Origin: Rhodanobacteraceae bacterium
GTDB lineage: Bacteria > Pseudomonadota > Gammaproteobacteria > Xanthomonadales > Ahniellaceae
DNA: 64,000 nucleotides
Direction of reading: 5' to 3'
Assembly (NCBI GenBank): GCA_016708465.1
Contig: JADJFT010000004.1
Span: 124,001 to 188,000, forward strand
Shown here: in pieces, positions 27,051-34,906 of the stretch
Layout: every line of letters begins with the position of its first letter
Position numbering within the stretch: position 1 is the first letter of the stretch
Notes under the pieces: model-generated
Seen by the model: the letters and a program-made list of their open reading frames with translations, nothing else
What the model was told of the DNA's origin: nothing
Databases searched by the model: none
Translations under genes and position numbers: made by a program

Positions 27051-28040
27051 TTAGGGCGCGTCGTCGTCGCTCGGCGCGACGGTGGCGCGAGCAATGCGGT
27101 CGTGGATCGCGAGCCATTCGGGTTGATCGGGCGGCGTCTCGATCAACAGGCGTTCGGCGCCTTCACCGTCAAGACTGCGCAAGGCCGCATACAGGTGACG
27201 CGCATACTGTGCTGGATCATTCGGCATGATCAGGCCATGCACGCCATTGGGCAGGTGTCGCAGCGCCAGCACGCGAATGGTTTCGCCGCTACCGAGCGCT
27301 TGGTGAATCAGCGTGTCGAGGCGTTCTGTTGACACGCGTTCGGCCGGTGTGTCGGGCGCATAGTGGCTGGCCAGCGAGCCAGAGACGCGCGGACTGGCCT
27401 GTTGCGCACCGGTGCCGACCGGAACGCCGAGCACCTTTGCAATTGCATCAGCAGCGATATGTCCGGGGCGCAGAATGCGCGGTACATCGCCGCTGAGATC
27501 AACAATGGTTGATTCGATACCAACCTTGCACGGGCCGCCATCGAGCACGACTGGCACAACATCGGCGAATTCATCACGCACATGCTACGCCGTGGTCGGG
27601 CTAACATGGCCGAAGCGATTGGCCGAGGGTGCCGCCAGTCCACTGCCGAACGCCTGCAACAATGCCAACGCAACCGGATGGTTCGGCACACGCAGCCCGA
27701 TCGTGTCTTGTCCGCCGGTCACCAGATCCAGCACGTTCACCTTGCGCTTCAGGATCATCGTCAGCGGGCCTGGCCAAAATGCGGCGGCCAGTTTGCGTGC
27801 CGATTCCGGTACATCGTTGGCCCAGTCGTCGATTTCCATCGCATCGGCCAGATGCACGATCAGCGGATGGTCTGCGGGCCGGCCCTTGATGGCGAAAATC
27901 TGGCGCAGCGCCTCGGCATTTCTGGCATCGCCGGCGAGACCGTAGACGGTTTCGGTCGGAAGGCCGATGACTTCGCCACGACGCAGGGCGACGCACGCAT
28001 CAGCGAGTTCGGCATTGGAGACAAGAATCAGGTCGGTCAT
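27051..28040 (-). CDS. tsaC: Threonylcarbamoyl-AMP synthase (Sua5-type) with an internal stop
   Basis: It makes threonylcarbamoyl-AMP for the universal t6A37 tRNA modification. The YrdC domain starts at ATG 28040 (MTDLILVSNAELADAC) and contains GEVIGLPTETVYGLAGDA, KGRPADHPLIVH, LTMILKRK and SANRFGHVSPTTA. The C-terminal part has GIESTIVDLSG and the Sua5 block SPRVSGSLASHYAPDTP. An in-frame TAG at 27585-27587 interrupts it exactly where the family has Glu (SPTTA-stop-HVRDEF), a single G-to-T change. Without it the protein has 329 residues, a normal Sua5 length. t6A synthesis is essential in most bacteria, so a sequence error is likely. Confidence 0.9.
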
Positions 28041-28108
28041 CTTGCAAGCGTAGCGGCATGGGGAAGCAAATGTTTCGGTACCGCCCGCAAATCGCGACAA
28101 TCGCAACC

Positions 28109-28758
28109 ATGAAAGCTTCCGACCGTTACCAACTGTTCTTGCGCCTGCGCGAACTCAATCCGCATCCGACCACGGAACTTGAGTACGCGACACCGTTCGA
28201 GTTGTTGATCGCAGTGATTTTGTCGGCGCAGGCGACCGATGTCGGCGTCAACAAGGTAACGCGCAAACTCTTTCCGGTGGCGAATACTGCCGCGCAGATA
28301 GTTGCGCTCGGCGAAGACGCACTGAAGCGATACATCAGCACGATCGGGCTATTCAATGCCAAGGCGAAGAACGTGATCGCGACCTGCCGCCGACTCGTCG
28401 ATGATCACGCTGGCGAGGTGCCACGCGACCGCGCGTCACTAGAAGCCTTGCCTGGGGTCGGCCGGAAGACCGCAAATGTCGTCCTGAACACCGCGTTTGG
28501 GGAAGCGACGATGGCTGTCGACACGCATATTTTTCGGGTCGCGAACCGTACCGGGCTCGCTAAAGGCAAGACACCGCTCGCGGTTGAGAAGGGTCTACTC
28601 AAAACATCCCACCGGAGTTTCTGAACGACGCCCACCATTGGTTGATTCTGCACGGTCGCTATGTGTGCAAGGCGCGCACGCCACAGTGCCCGACCTGTGT
28701 GATTCGCGATCTTTGCGGTTTCCGCACCAAGACGCCAGGCCATCCAGCACACGGTTGA
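28109..28758 (+). CDS. nth: Endonuclease III, frameshifted near the C-terminus
   Basis: A base-excision-repair DNA glycosylase/AP lyase for oxidised pyrimidines. Helix-hairpin-helix and catalytic residues are in LPGVGRKTANVVLNTAFG (Lys) and AVDTHIFRVANRTGLA (Asp). After EKGLLK the frame breaks at AAAA 28601-28604. Adding one A gives LLKNIPPEFLNDAHHWLILHG and then the [4Fe-4S] ligand pattern CX6CX2CX5C (C-KARTPQ-C-PT-C-VIRDL-C). The corrected length is 216 residues. ATG 28109 (MKASDRYQLFLRL) gives the normal N-terminus. It is divergent from tsaC. Confidence 0.93.
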
Positions 28759-28960
28759 CAGCCGATCGAGTTGATTGGCTGTAAGGGATCGGTTGCCACC
28801 GCGGTCTGATGGTGCGACCGGTGACCTCGTGCAGTTGTCGTGCGCGAGTGACCGGCGTAAGTTCGACCGGGCTCGGCGGCACATCCTGCGATCTTGCATT
28901 CGGTGCTGCGGCGGCGTTGGCGGGCGTATCCCGTCTTGATCAGGCAATGTGGAGAGTTTC

Positions 28961-29407
28961 ATGTCCAAGAAAGTCATCAATTCCCTCTCGATTGCGGTCG
29001 GTACCGCGCTGCTCAGCGTGGTTGCAGTCACGAATGCCGACGATTTGTTCCGCGTGAACGACCTCGGTTTCGGTTATCAGATCGCGGCTGACGACGTTGC
29101 CGAAGGTCAGTGCGGCGACAAGACCACCGAAGGTTCCTGTGGCGCCGGCAAGGCCGCAGCCGCCGAAGGCAAGTGTGGTGAAGACAATGCTAAGGCCGAG
29201 GCCGAGGGCAAGTGCGGTGAAGGCAAGTGTGGCGAAGGCAAGTGCGGTGACGATATGAAGGCCGAAGAGATGAAGGCCGAAGAGATGAAGGCCGAAGAGA
29301 TGAAGGCCGAAGACATGAAGGCCGACAGCGAAGGCAAGTGTGGCGAAGGCAAGTGCGGCGAGATGAAAGCCGAAGAAGTCTCGACGGAAGATGCTCCGAA
29401 GCAATAG
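28961..29407 (+). CDS. hvfA: HvfA-like RiPP precursor with EGKCG repeats (predicted copper-binding oxazolone/thioamide peptide)
   Basis: 148 residues from ATG 28961, with GGAG 6 nt upstream. A Sec-type signal peptide (MSKKVINSLSIAVGTALLSV, then VAVTNA) precedes DDLFRVNDLGFGYQIAADDV. Eight cysteines follow, each within a G-x-C-G context: EGQCG, EGSCG, EGKCG, a triple EGKCGEGKCGEGKCG, and a double EGKCGEGKCG. A pentapeptide MKAEE/D repeat separates the last two groups. This layout (signal peptide, SGYQ-like start, EGKCG motifs) is that of HvfA/bufferin-type precursors whose Cys residues are converted to oxazolone-thioamide copper ligands. hvfB and hvfC follow directly. Core assignment is by family pattern, not experiment. 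Confidence 0.88.
   Translation: MSKKVINSLSIAVGTALLSVVAVTNADDLFRVNDLGFGYQIAADDVAEGQCGDKTTEGSCGAGKAAAAEGKCGEDNAKAEAEGKCGEGKCGEGKCGDDMKAEEMKAEEMKAEEMKAEDMKADSEGKCGEGKCGEMKAEEVSTEDAPKQ
29255..29329 (+). repeat. 15-bp coding tandem repeat inside hvfA
   Basis: Five units of 15 bp starting at 29255, 29270, 29285, 29300 and 29315. The first three are identical (ATGAAGGCCGAAGAG); the fourth differs at its last base and the fifth in its final codons. They encode M-K-A-E-E/D pentapeptides forming a charged spacer between Cys-motif blocks. Confidence 0.95.
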
Positions 29408-29411
29408 GCCA

Positions 29412-30290
29412 ATGAGCGCCGGCATCCCGACATCTGCGCATGCGCCGGTTACGGGTGCCGGACTTGGCCTGCGCCGTGGCCTGCTCACGGCGTTGGAGTC
29501 TGCGCATGCAGGCGCGATCGACTTCATGGAGGTTGCACCCGAAAACTGGATTGGCGTCGGTGGACGCCTCGGTCACCGTTTCCGCAGTTTCACCGAGCGT
29601 TACCCGTTCTCGGCACATGGACTCTCGCTGTCGATCGGCGGTCCCGAACCGCTGGATGAAACGTTTCTGATCAAACTGCGTCGTTTTCTTGATGACCACG
29701 GCATCGCCAGTTACAGCGAACACCTGAGCTATTGCAGTGATCATGGTCATCTCTACGACCTGATGCCGATGCCGTTCACCGAGGCGGCCGTGCGCCATTG
29801 CGCCGCGCGCATCCGCCAGACACAAGAGGTGCTGGGCCGGCGTATCGCCATCGAGAATGTCTCGTTCTATACGCCGCTCGACGGTGACATGAGCGAACGC
29901 GAGTTCTTACTTGCGGTGCTGCGCGAGGCCGATTGTGATCTTCTGCTGGACGTGAACAACGTGAACGTGAACAGCGTCAACCATCGCTATGACCCATGCG
30001 ATTTCATTCGCGCGATGCCCGCCGATCGGGTCCGCCAGTTCCATATTGCCGGTCACTACAACGAAGCGCCCGATTTGATCGTCGACACCCATGGCGCTGC
30101 TGTCATTGAGCCGGTTTTCGACTTGCTGACCGAAGCCTATCGCTGCTTTGGCGCGAAACCGACCCTGCTCGAACGCGACTTCAATTTTCCGCCGATTGCG
30201 GAGTTGATCGCGGAACTCGATCGCATCCGCGTGTTGCAGTCGATCACGCCACAATCGTGGCCGACACCGGTACATGCCGATGTCGCTTGA
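29412..30290 (+). CDS. hvfB: DUF692 protein, HvfB/MbnB-like metal-dependent RiPP-modifying oxidase subunit
   Basis: 292 residues from ATG 29412 (MSAGIPTSAHAPVTGAGLGL), 4 nt after the hvfA stop. It is a TIM-barrel DUF692 protein. Expected metal ligands appear in SEHLSYCSDHGHLYDL, RRIAIENVSFYTPL, LLLDVNNVNVNSVNH, HIAGHYNEAPDLIVDTHG and LLERDFNFPP. In MbnBC-type systems this di-/tri-iron subunit, with its partner, converts Cys of the precursor to an oxazolone-thioamide pair. The overlap with hvfC (17 nt) and the adjacent precursor support that role here. Substrate and product are inferred from the family. Confidence 0.9.
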   Translation: MSAGIPTSAHAPVTGAGLGLRRGLLTALESAHAGAIDFMEVAPENWIGVGGRLGHRFRSFTERYPFSAHGLSLSIGGPEPLDETFLIKLRRFLDDHGIASYSEHLSYCSDHGHLYDLMPMPFTEAAVRHCAARIRQTQEVLGRRIAIENVSFYTPLDGDMSEREFLLAVLREADCDLLLDVNNVNVNSVNHRYDPCDFIRAMPADRVRQFHIAGHYNEAPDLIVDTHGAAVIEPVFDLLTEAYRCFGAKPTLLERDFNFPPIAELIAELDRIRVLQSITPQSWPTPVHADVA

Positions 30291-31053
30291 TGCTCAGTCC
30301 ACACTTGCGCTGCAGCGCGAGTTCGCGCGGCATCTGCGTGACCCGCAACTATTCCCACCGCCCGATGGACTGGAAGAACGACGGCTGCAGATTTATCGCG
30401 AACTGTTCTACAACAATATCGAAGGTCTGCTGGCAACGAATTTTCCGGTGATCCGCCGATTGCTCGGCGACTCGCGCTGGCATCGATTAGTCCGCGATTT
30501 TTATCGCGAACATACGTCGCACACGCCTTTGTTTACCGAAATCGGGCGCGAATTTCAGCGCTATCTCGACACGCGCGTCGATGCCGGTCGCGGTGATTTG
30601 CCGTTCCTGACCGAGCTTGCGCACTACGAATGGGTCGAGCTGGCTTTGTCGCTGGACGAGCACGACATCGCTGATCTCGTGCTCGATTCCACTGGCGATG
30701 TGGTCACCGGCGTTCCAGTGTTGTCGCCACTGGCTTGGGTATTCGACTACCGCTGGCCAGTGCATCAGCTCAGTGCTGCTTATCAGCCGCAACAACCGCC
30801 GGCACAGCCGACACAGTTGGCTATTGTGCGAAATCGCAGCGACGAAATTTCCTTTCTGGAATTGAAGCCGCTCGCCAAGATTCTATTTGATCTGCTGAAA
30901 CAGCATCCCGACACGGCAGGTATCGATTTGGCGCAGGCGTTGGCCGATGCACTACCGCAGTTCGCGCGTGAGCAGGTCATCGACGCGGCCAGTCACAGCC
31001 TGCGCGAATTCCGTGCTCGCGACATTCTGTTGGGCACTGTTCCGACGATGTGA
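30274..31053 (+). CDS. hvfC: DUF2063 protein, HvfC/MbnC-like partner of HvfB
   Basis: 259 residues. The DUF2063 N-terminal domain is recognisable from LQREFARHLRDPQLF, RLQIYRELFYNNIEGLLATNFPVIRRLLGD, and FYREHTSHTPLFTEIGREF, with ELAHYEWVELALS. In MbnBC-like complexes this subunit binds HvfB and helps present the precursor leader. The start could be ATG 30274 or 30280; both lie inside the end of hvfB. No DoxX-family gene (the usual fourth member) follows; the next gene is a convergent RnfB-like ferredoxin. Confidence 0.9.
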   Translation: MPMSLDAQSTLALQREFARHLRDPQLFPPPDGLEERRLQIYRELFYNNIEGLLATNFPVIRRLLGDSRWHRLVRDFYREHTSHTPLFTEIGREFQRYLDTRVDAGRGDLPFLTELAHYEWVELALSLDEHDIADLVLDSTGDVVTGVPVLSPLAWVFDYRWPVHQLSAAYQPQQPPAQPTQLAIVRNRSDEISFLELKPLAKILFDLLKQHPDTAGIDLAQALADALPQFAREQVIDAASHSLREFRARDILLGTVPTM

Positions 31054-31093
31054 TCGGCGGCACGGCGCACGCCGGCGCTGCTTACGCAGTTGC

Positions 31094-31630
31094 TCAGACG
31101 CTCGGCCGCTTCGCGCGCAGACGTTCATTGCGTTCGGCCTCGTCGCGGGCGAGGCGGAAGTTGCGGAATTCGTAACGGATGCGGGCAGCATCGGCTTCGC
31201 CGACGAGGTTGCGATGTGCGGGTGCCGGGATGAGGTCGATACAGTCGACCGGGCAGGGTGGCAGGCACAGTTCGCAGCCGGTGCAGCGGTCGGCGATGAT
31301 GGTGTGGATGCGCTTGCTGGCGCCGATGATGGCGTCGACCGGGCAGGCTTGGATACATTTCACGCAGCCGATGCATTCAACTTCACGGATGAAGGCGAGC
31401 CGCAGTGGTGCCTCTTCGCCGCAGTCCGGATCGAGTGGCAACACCGCACGATCGAGCAGGGCGGCGAGCGCCTGAACACCCGCAGACCCGCCTGGCGGGC
31501 AGCGATTGATGTCGGCCTCGCCGCTGGCAATGGCTTCGGCGTATGGCGCGCACGCCGGATAACCGCAACGCGTGCATTGCGTCTGCGGCAGCAGGGCGTC
31601 GATTCTTGTGATCAGGTCAGCCGTGGACAT
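31094..31630 (-). CDS. RnfB-like ferredoxin with three Fe-S motifs
   Basis: 178 residues. An N-terminal 4Fe-4S (FeS) domain CTRCGYPACAPYAEAI with a distal C in NRCPPGG is followed by two bacterial ferredoxin motifs: CIGCVKCIQACPVD and CTGCELCLPPCPVD. The order matches RnfB, but the N-terminal membrane helix of true RnfB is absent and no other rnf genes are present. It is therefore probably a soluble electron carrier of the short RnfB-like type common in Xanthomonadales. Its partner is unknown. Confidence 0.88.
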   Translation of the reverse strand: MSTADLITRIDALLPQTQCTRCGYPACAPYAEAIASGEADINRCPPGGSAGVQALAALLDRAVLPLDPDCGEEAPLRLAFIREVECIGCVKCIQACPVDAIIGASKRIHTIIADRCTGCELCLPPCPVDCIDLIPAPAHRNLVGEADAARIRYEFRNFRLARDEAERNERLRAKRPSV

Positions 31631-31774
31631 CTGGCGATTATCAGGGCAAGCGCGGTCATGGTGCGAGCATGGCGAGCTGACACGAGGCGCTTAAACCTTT
31701 CCACACCCGCGCACATCAGATACGGCATGATGTTTGCCATCAGCCCACTATCAATTGCCTCTGTGCCTCACGCG

Positions 31775-32326
31775 ATGCCTGCGGAAACTGCCGATCATGC
31801 GCTTGTCCGCGAAGCCGCAGAGGGTGATCGGTACGCCTTCGAGCGCTTGTACCGGCGGCATTCGGCGCGCGTATTCGCGGTCATCTTGCGTCTGCAAGGC
31901 GGCGACCGCGCTCGTGCAGAAGACCTGACGCAGGATGCGTTCGTTCGCGTCTGGCAGAAACTGCCCGAATTTCGTTTCGAAAGCGCGTTCTCGACTTGGC
32001 TGCACCGTCTGGCGGTGAATACTGCGCTGATGGCCTTGCGTTCGGCACGCGGTGAACCCGCTGCCGACGAGGACATTGATGACCCGGAATTCCACCTCGC
32101 CGAGCCGTTGCCGCGCTCGCCCGACCTCGGTATCGACCTCGACAAAGTTATCGCCCGATTGCCGCCGCGTGCGCGCGCCGTGCTGGTGCTGCACGATGTT
32201 GAAGGCTGGAAACATGAAGAAATTTCCGGTCAGCTCGGTATGGCCGTCGGTTCATCCAAGGCGCAGCTGCACCGCGCTCGCAACTTGATCAAGCAATGGC
32301 TCGGAGGTTCACATGGAAGAGCTTGA
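31775..32326 (+). CDS. ECF sigma-70 family RNA polymerase sigma factor (RpoE-like)
   Basis: 183 residues from ATG 31775 (MPAETADHALVREAAEGD). Region 2: AFERLYRRHSARVFAVILRL and AEDLTQDAFVRVWQKL with FSTWLHRLAVNTALMALR. Region 4: LPPRARAVLVLHDVEGWKHEEISGQLGMAVGSSKAQLHRAR. An alternative ATG at 31728 adds 16 residues; neither has an obvious Shine-Dalgarno. The stop overlaps the next gene, a short membrane protein positioned as its anti-sigma factor. Confidence 0.9.
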   Translation: MPAETADHALVREAAEGDRYAFERLYRRHSARVFAVILRLQGGDRARAEDLTQDAFVRVWQKLPEFRFESAFSTWLHRLAVNTALMALRSARGEPAADEDIDDPEFHLAEPLPRSPDLGIDLDKVIARLPPRARAVLVLHDVEGWKHEEISGQLGMAVGSSKAQLHRARNLIKQWLGGSHGRA

Positions 32327-32813
32327 ATATCGACGCCTGTTGAAGGCGTTGCCACTCGCGGTGGAGCCTGATCGCGACCTGTTTCCCGGCATTGTTGCGC
32401 GGCTCGATGCGCGATCAGTCGTCGGTCGTCGTCATGCGCGGCGCCTGTTCCCTTTCGCCGCAGCGGCAGGGTTCGCTGCCGTCGCGATTGTCGCTGGGTG
32501 GCTGGGATTGCAGCGCCAATCGGAACCTAATCAGGCAGTGATTGTGCGGCAATCCCCTGTGGTCTTGCGTGAGGCGCGTGCGCTGCGGGCCGAGTACGAC
32601 GCGGCGCTTATCGCTGGCACTGCAAACCAGTGGGCGCAACTGCGCGAACAAGCCGATCCGCGTCTCGTCGCCGCATGGACCGAACTTGATGCCGCCGAGG
32701 CAGAAATCACGGTGGCGCTTGAACAAGATCCGGATGCGCGCTTTCTGTTTAATCGACTACGCCAGGTGCAGGACCAACGCTTGCGCCTCACCCAGAAAGC
32801 CCTTTCTGCATAA
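32313..32813 (+). CDS. Putative membrane anti-sigma factor
   Basis: 166 residues starting inside the end of the sigma factor gene (14-nt overlap). A cytoplasmic N-terminal part (MEELEYRRLLKALPLAVEPD) precedes a membrane helix (about residues 46-66, FPFAAAAGFAAVAIVAGWLGL). The C-terminal part is a helical, charged, probably periplasmic domain rich in Arg, Ala, Glu and Gln (LREARALRAEYDAALIAGTA). No zinc HxxxCxxC anti-sigma motif is seen, so the role rests on position and topology. Confidence 0.65.
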   Translation: MEELEYRRLLKALPLAVEPDRDLFPGIVARLDARSVVGRRHARRLFPFAAAAGFAAVAIVAGWLGLQRQSEPNQAVIVRQSPVVLREARALRAEYDAALIAGTANQWAQLREQADPRLVAAWTELDAAEAEITVALEQDPDARFLFNRLRQVQDQRLRLTQKALSA

Positions 32814-32833
32814 ACATGACGATGGAGATTCCG

Positions 32834-33748
32834 ATGAAGCCGCTGAACCACAGAAAATTACTCGCCGGTACGTTGCTGGCGGCGCTGTCGACACTCGCTT
32901 CGGCCGCAACGCCGATTGTGGAAATCGCAGCACCACTAGACGCACGCGGCACGCTGGAGGCTTCCAACGTGCGTGGGCGCATCAGTGTTACTGCGTGGGA
33001 TCGCAACGAGGTCAGCTGGAGCGGCGCGCTCGGTGCCGGAACAAAGCTCGTCGTTGAGAAGACCGCAGCGCGGATTTCACTCAGCGTCGAAGCCGAGGAA
33101 GGCCGTAGTTGGATCGGCTGGAACAAGGGCCCTCGCGAAGACAGCGTTCTGGTGATCAAGGTGCCGGCCAATGCATCACTTGATCTATCGGCCGTCAGCG
33201 CCAACATCGACGTGACCGCGATGCGCGGTTCGTCCTCAATCGAAGTTGAATCAGTCAGCGGCGAAGTGGCGGTGCGTGCCTCCAGCACCGACAAGCTGGA
33301 GGTATCCAGTGTCTCCGGTGACGTGACGTTCGAAGGCCAAGCCGGTCGTGTCGATGCAGAGACCGTCAGCGGTGATTTGCGCATCAGCGGCGACTCGCGC
33401 GATGTGTCGGTGGAGACGGTATCGGGCAGCGCCAGTGTGCGTGCGCAGACGGTCAAAGCATTCGATGGCTCGTCGGTGTCTGGCGATATCGATTTTGAGG
33501 GAGCATTGACGGCCGATGGGCGCATTGATGTCGAGAGTATGAGCGGCGACGTTCGGATTACGCTGCCAGCAGATACCAACGGGCGTGTGTCGGCTGAGAC
33601 GTTCAGTGGCGATCTCGATAACGATTTCGGTCTCGCCATCAAGAAGCAAGATGGGCCGGGATCGACCATGAATGGCAAGCTCGGCGACGGCAGCGCCAGG
33701 ATCGAGATCGAATCATTCAGTGGTGATGTCGATCTGCGCAAACGCTGA
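32834..33748 (+). CDS. Secreted DUF4097-like beta-repeat protein
   Basis: 304 residues; ATG 32834 has GGAG 6 nt upstream. Signal peptide MKPLNHRKLLAGTLLAALST, cleaved after ASA. The mature protein repeats a short hydrophobic-S-G-D/E motif about every 20 residues (SVSGEV, SVSGDV, TVSGDL, TVSGSA, SVSGDI, SMSGDV, TFSGDL, SFSGDV), typical of DUF4097/DUF4098 adhesin-like beta-solenoid proteins. It is the third gene after an ECF sigma factor and its presumed anti-sigma, so envelope stress control is likely. Molecular function is unknown. Confidence 0.82.
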   Translation: MKPLNHRKLLAGTLLAALSTLASAATPIVEIAAPLDARGTLEASNVRGRISVTAWDRNEVSWSGALGAGTKLVVEKTAARISLSVEAEEGRSWIGWNKGPREDSVLVIKVPANASLDLSAVSANIDVTAMRGSSSIEVESVSGEVAVRASSTDKLEVSSVSGDVTFEGQAGRVDAETVSGDLRISGDSRDVSVETVSGSASVRAQTVKAFDGSSVSGDIDFEGALTADGRIDVESMSGDVRITLPADTNGRVSAETFSGDLDNDFGLAIKKQDGPGSTMNGKLGDGSARIEIESFSGDVDLRKR

Positions 33749-33769
33749 TACGTGCTGCAATCAATGCGA

Positions 33770-33786
33770 GCCCGCCGATGGCGGGC
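33770..33786. terminator. Possible bidirectional terminator hairpin
   Basis: GCCCGCC (33770-33776) and GGCGGGC (33780-33786) form a 7-bp stem with a GAT loop between the convergent DUF4097 and outer-membrane protein genes. The following bases are only weakly T-rich, so this is tentative. Confidence 0.4.
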
Positions 33787-33811
33787 CTGCTTCGACGCGG
33801 GTAAGACGAGA

Positions 33812-34772
33812 TCAGAGATCCTGTTTGTAGCGCACGTAAGGCGTGCGTGCCGAGGTTTCACTGATCGTGCGTGCGGCGGGCGTCGGCTCGTCGGCCGCGG
33901 GCTTACTCACGATATTTCGTGCGCCCACTGTCAGTTCACCGCGCCAAGGTGTGCGCCAAGACACGCCAATATCAACGCCGCTCCAATAGCGGTTCGGATA
34001 GCCCGGTTGTTCGTTCAGGCGACTGACGCGACCGGTGACATTGCCACTGAATGATCCGTAGTTCATGCCGACATCGAGCATGGCCTGTTGCAGATCAAGT
34101 GTTGGCGTCGCACCGCCGTTGCGCAGACGTAGTTGGTGCAGGGCGGCGTTGAGTTGCAGAGCGGATTCTGCGGTTAGTCGCCACTGCGAGCTCAAGCCCA
34201 GACCGCGGCTTTCGCCGCTAAGCCCAGGCAATATCGGGTGTACGCCGAAGTCGGAGGACAGGCTGAGATCCTGTACTGCGAGGAAGGGAGTATTGAGACG
34301 CTCTCTCTGGCTCGGCAGCAGCCATGAGAAACCATAGGCGAGCGATAGGTCAAAGCGTTCGCCACGCCATTGCGCGCCTGCGCCGGCTGTTGCGACGCGA
34401 CCCGGCAGTTCCAGTTGCAGCGTGCCCTGCATCAGACAGTCGCGACCGAATGCGCCGATGCGCAACAGCCCCGATGCCCTCTGCGCACCAAGGTAAGGTG
34501 GTGAGTGAATCGTTGTGGCTTGCGTCGACACCGGCACTCAGGCTGATGCGACCCTGATTGTCGAAGGTTACGCCAGCCGCGTTCGCGGATTCGTTGGGAT
34601 TCGTCAGCGGCGAGACCAGCGGAAATGCCGCGCCGAGATCATTGTTGATGCGCAAGCCGCTCGAACGTGCCGACCAGATCTGCTGCGATTCATCGGCGCA
34701 GGCATGCGTCGACGCCAGCGCCGAGAACGCCAACATCATCGCAGTAGCCAGTGGTGCGCAAACGCGTTTCAT
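33812..34772 (-). CDS. Putative outer-membrane beta-barrel protein, frameshifted
   Basis: The N-terminal part from ATG 34772 has a signal peptide (MKRVCAPLATAMMLAFSALA, then STHA) and continues to GRISLSAGVDASHND. The rest, in the +1 frame, runs SPPYLGAQRASGLLRIGAFG and alternates short amphipathic strands (FDLSLAYGFSWLL; LGLSSQWRLTAESALQLNAAL; GVDIGVSWRTPWRGELTVGARN), as in barrel proteins. Removing one base near 34505-34515 yields a continuous protein of about 319 residues. No specific family is recognised; the C-terminus (TPYVRYKQDL) lacks the classical terminal Phe. It converges with the DUF4097 gene. Confidence 0.65.
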
Positions 34773-34906
34773 CGCTCTTCCTCGGGACGTGCATGAGACC
34801 TTGCCCGGGGCCGTTCGGTTCCCTCCGATACGGTCGCATGCTGAATTGAGGCCGAGTTTACAAGATTTCCGCAAGTCACGGAATGGGCTGGATTTGGCAG
34901 TTTCTG

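Noticed and set aside
29255..29329. Possible CRISPR or VNTR array
   Set aside because: The 15-bp repeats have no spacers and lie in frame inside hvfA, so they are coding tandem repeats.
31094..31630. Complete Rnf electron-transport complex
   Set aside because: Only an RnfB-like protein without the membrane helix is present; rnfA, C, D, G and E are not in the window.
30947..32326. 459-residue plus-strand open frame ending in the sigma factor
   Set aside because: The first two thirds are antisense to the RnfB-like gene and hvfC shadow; only the sigma factor from 31775 has family signatures.
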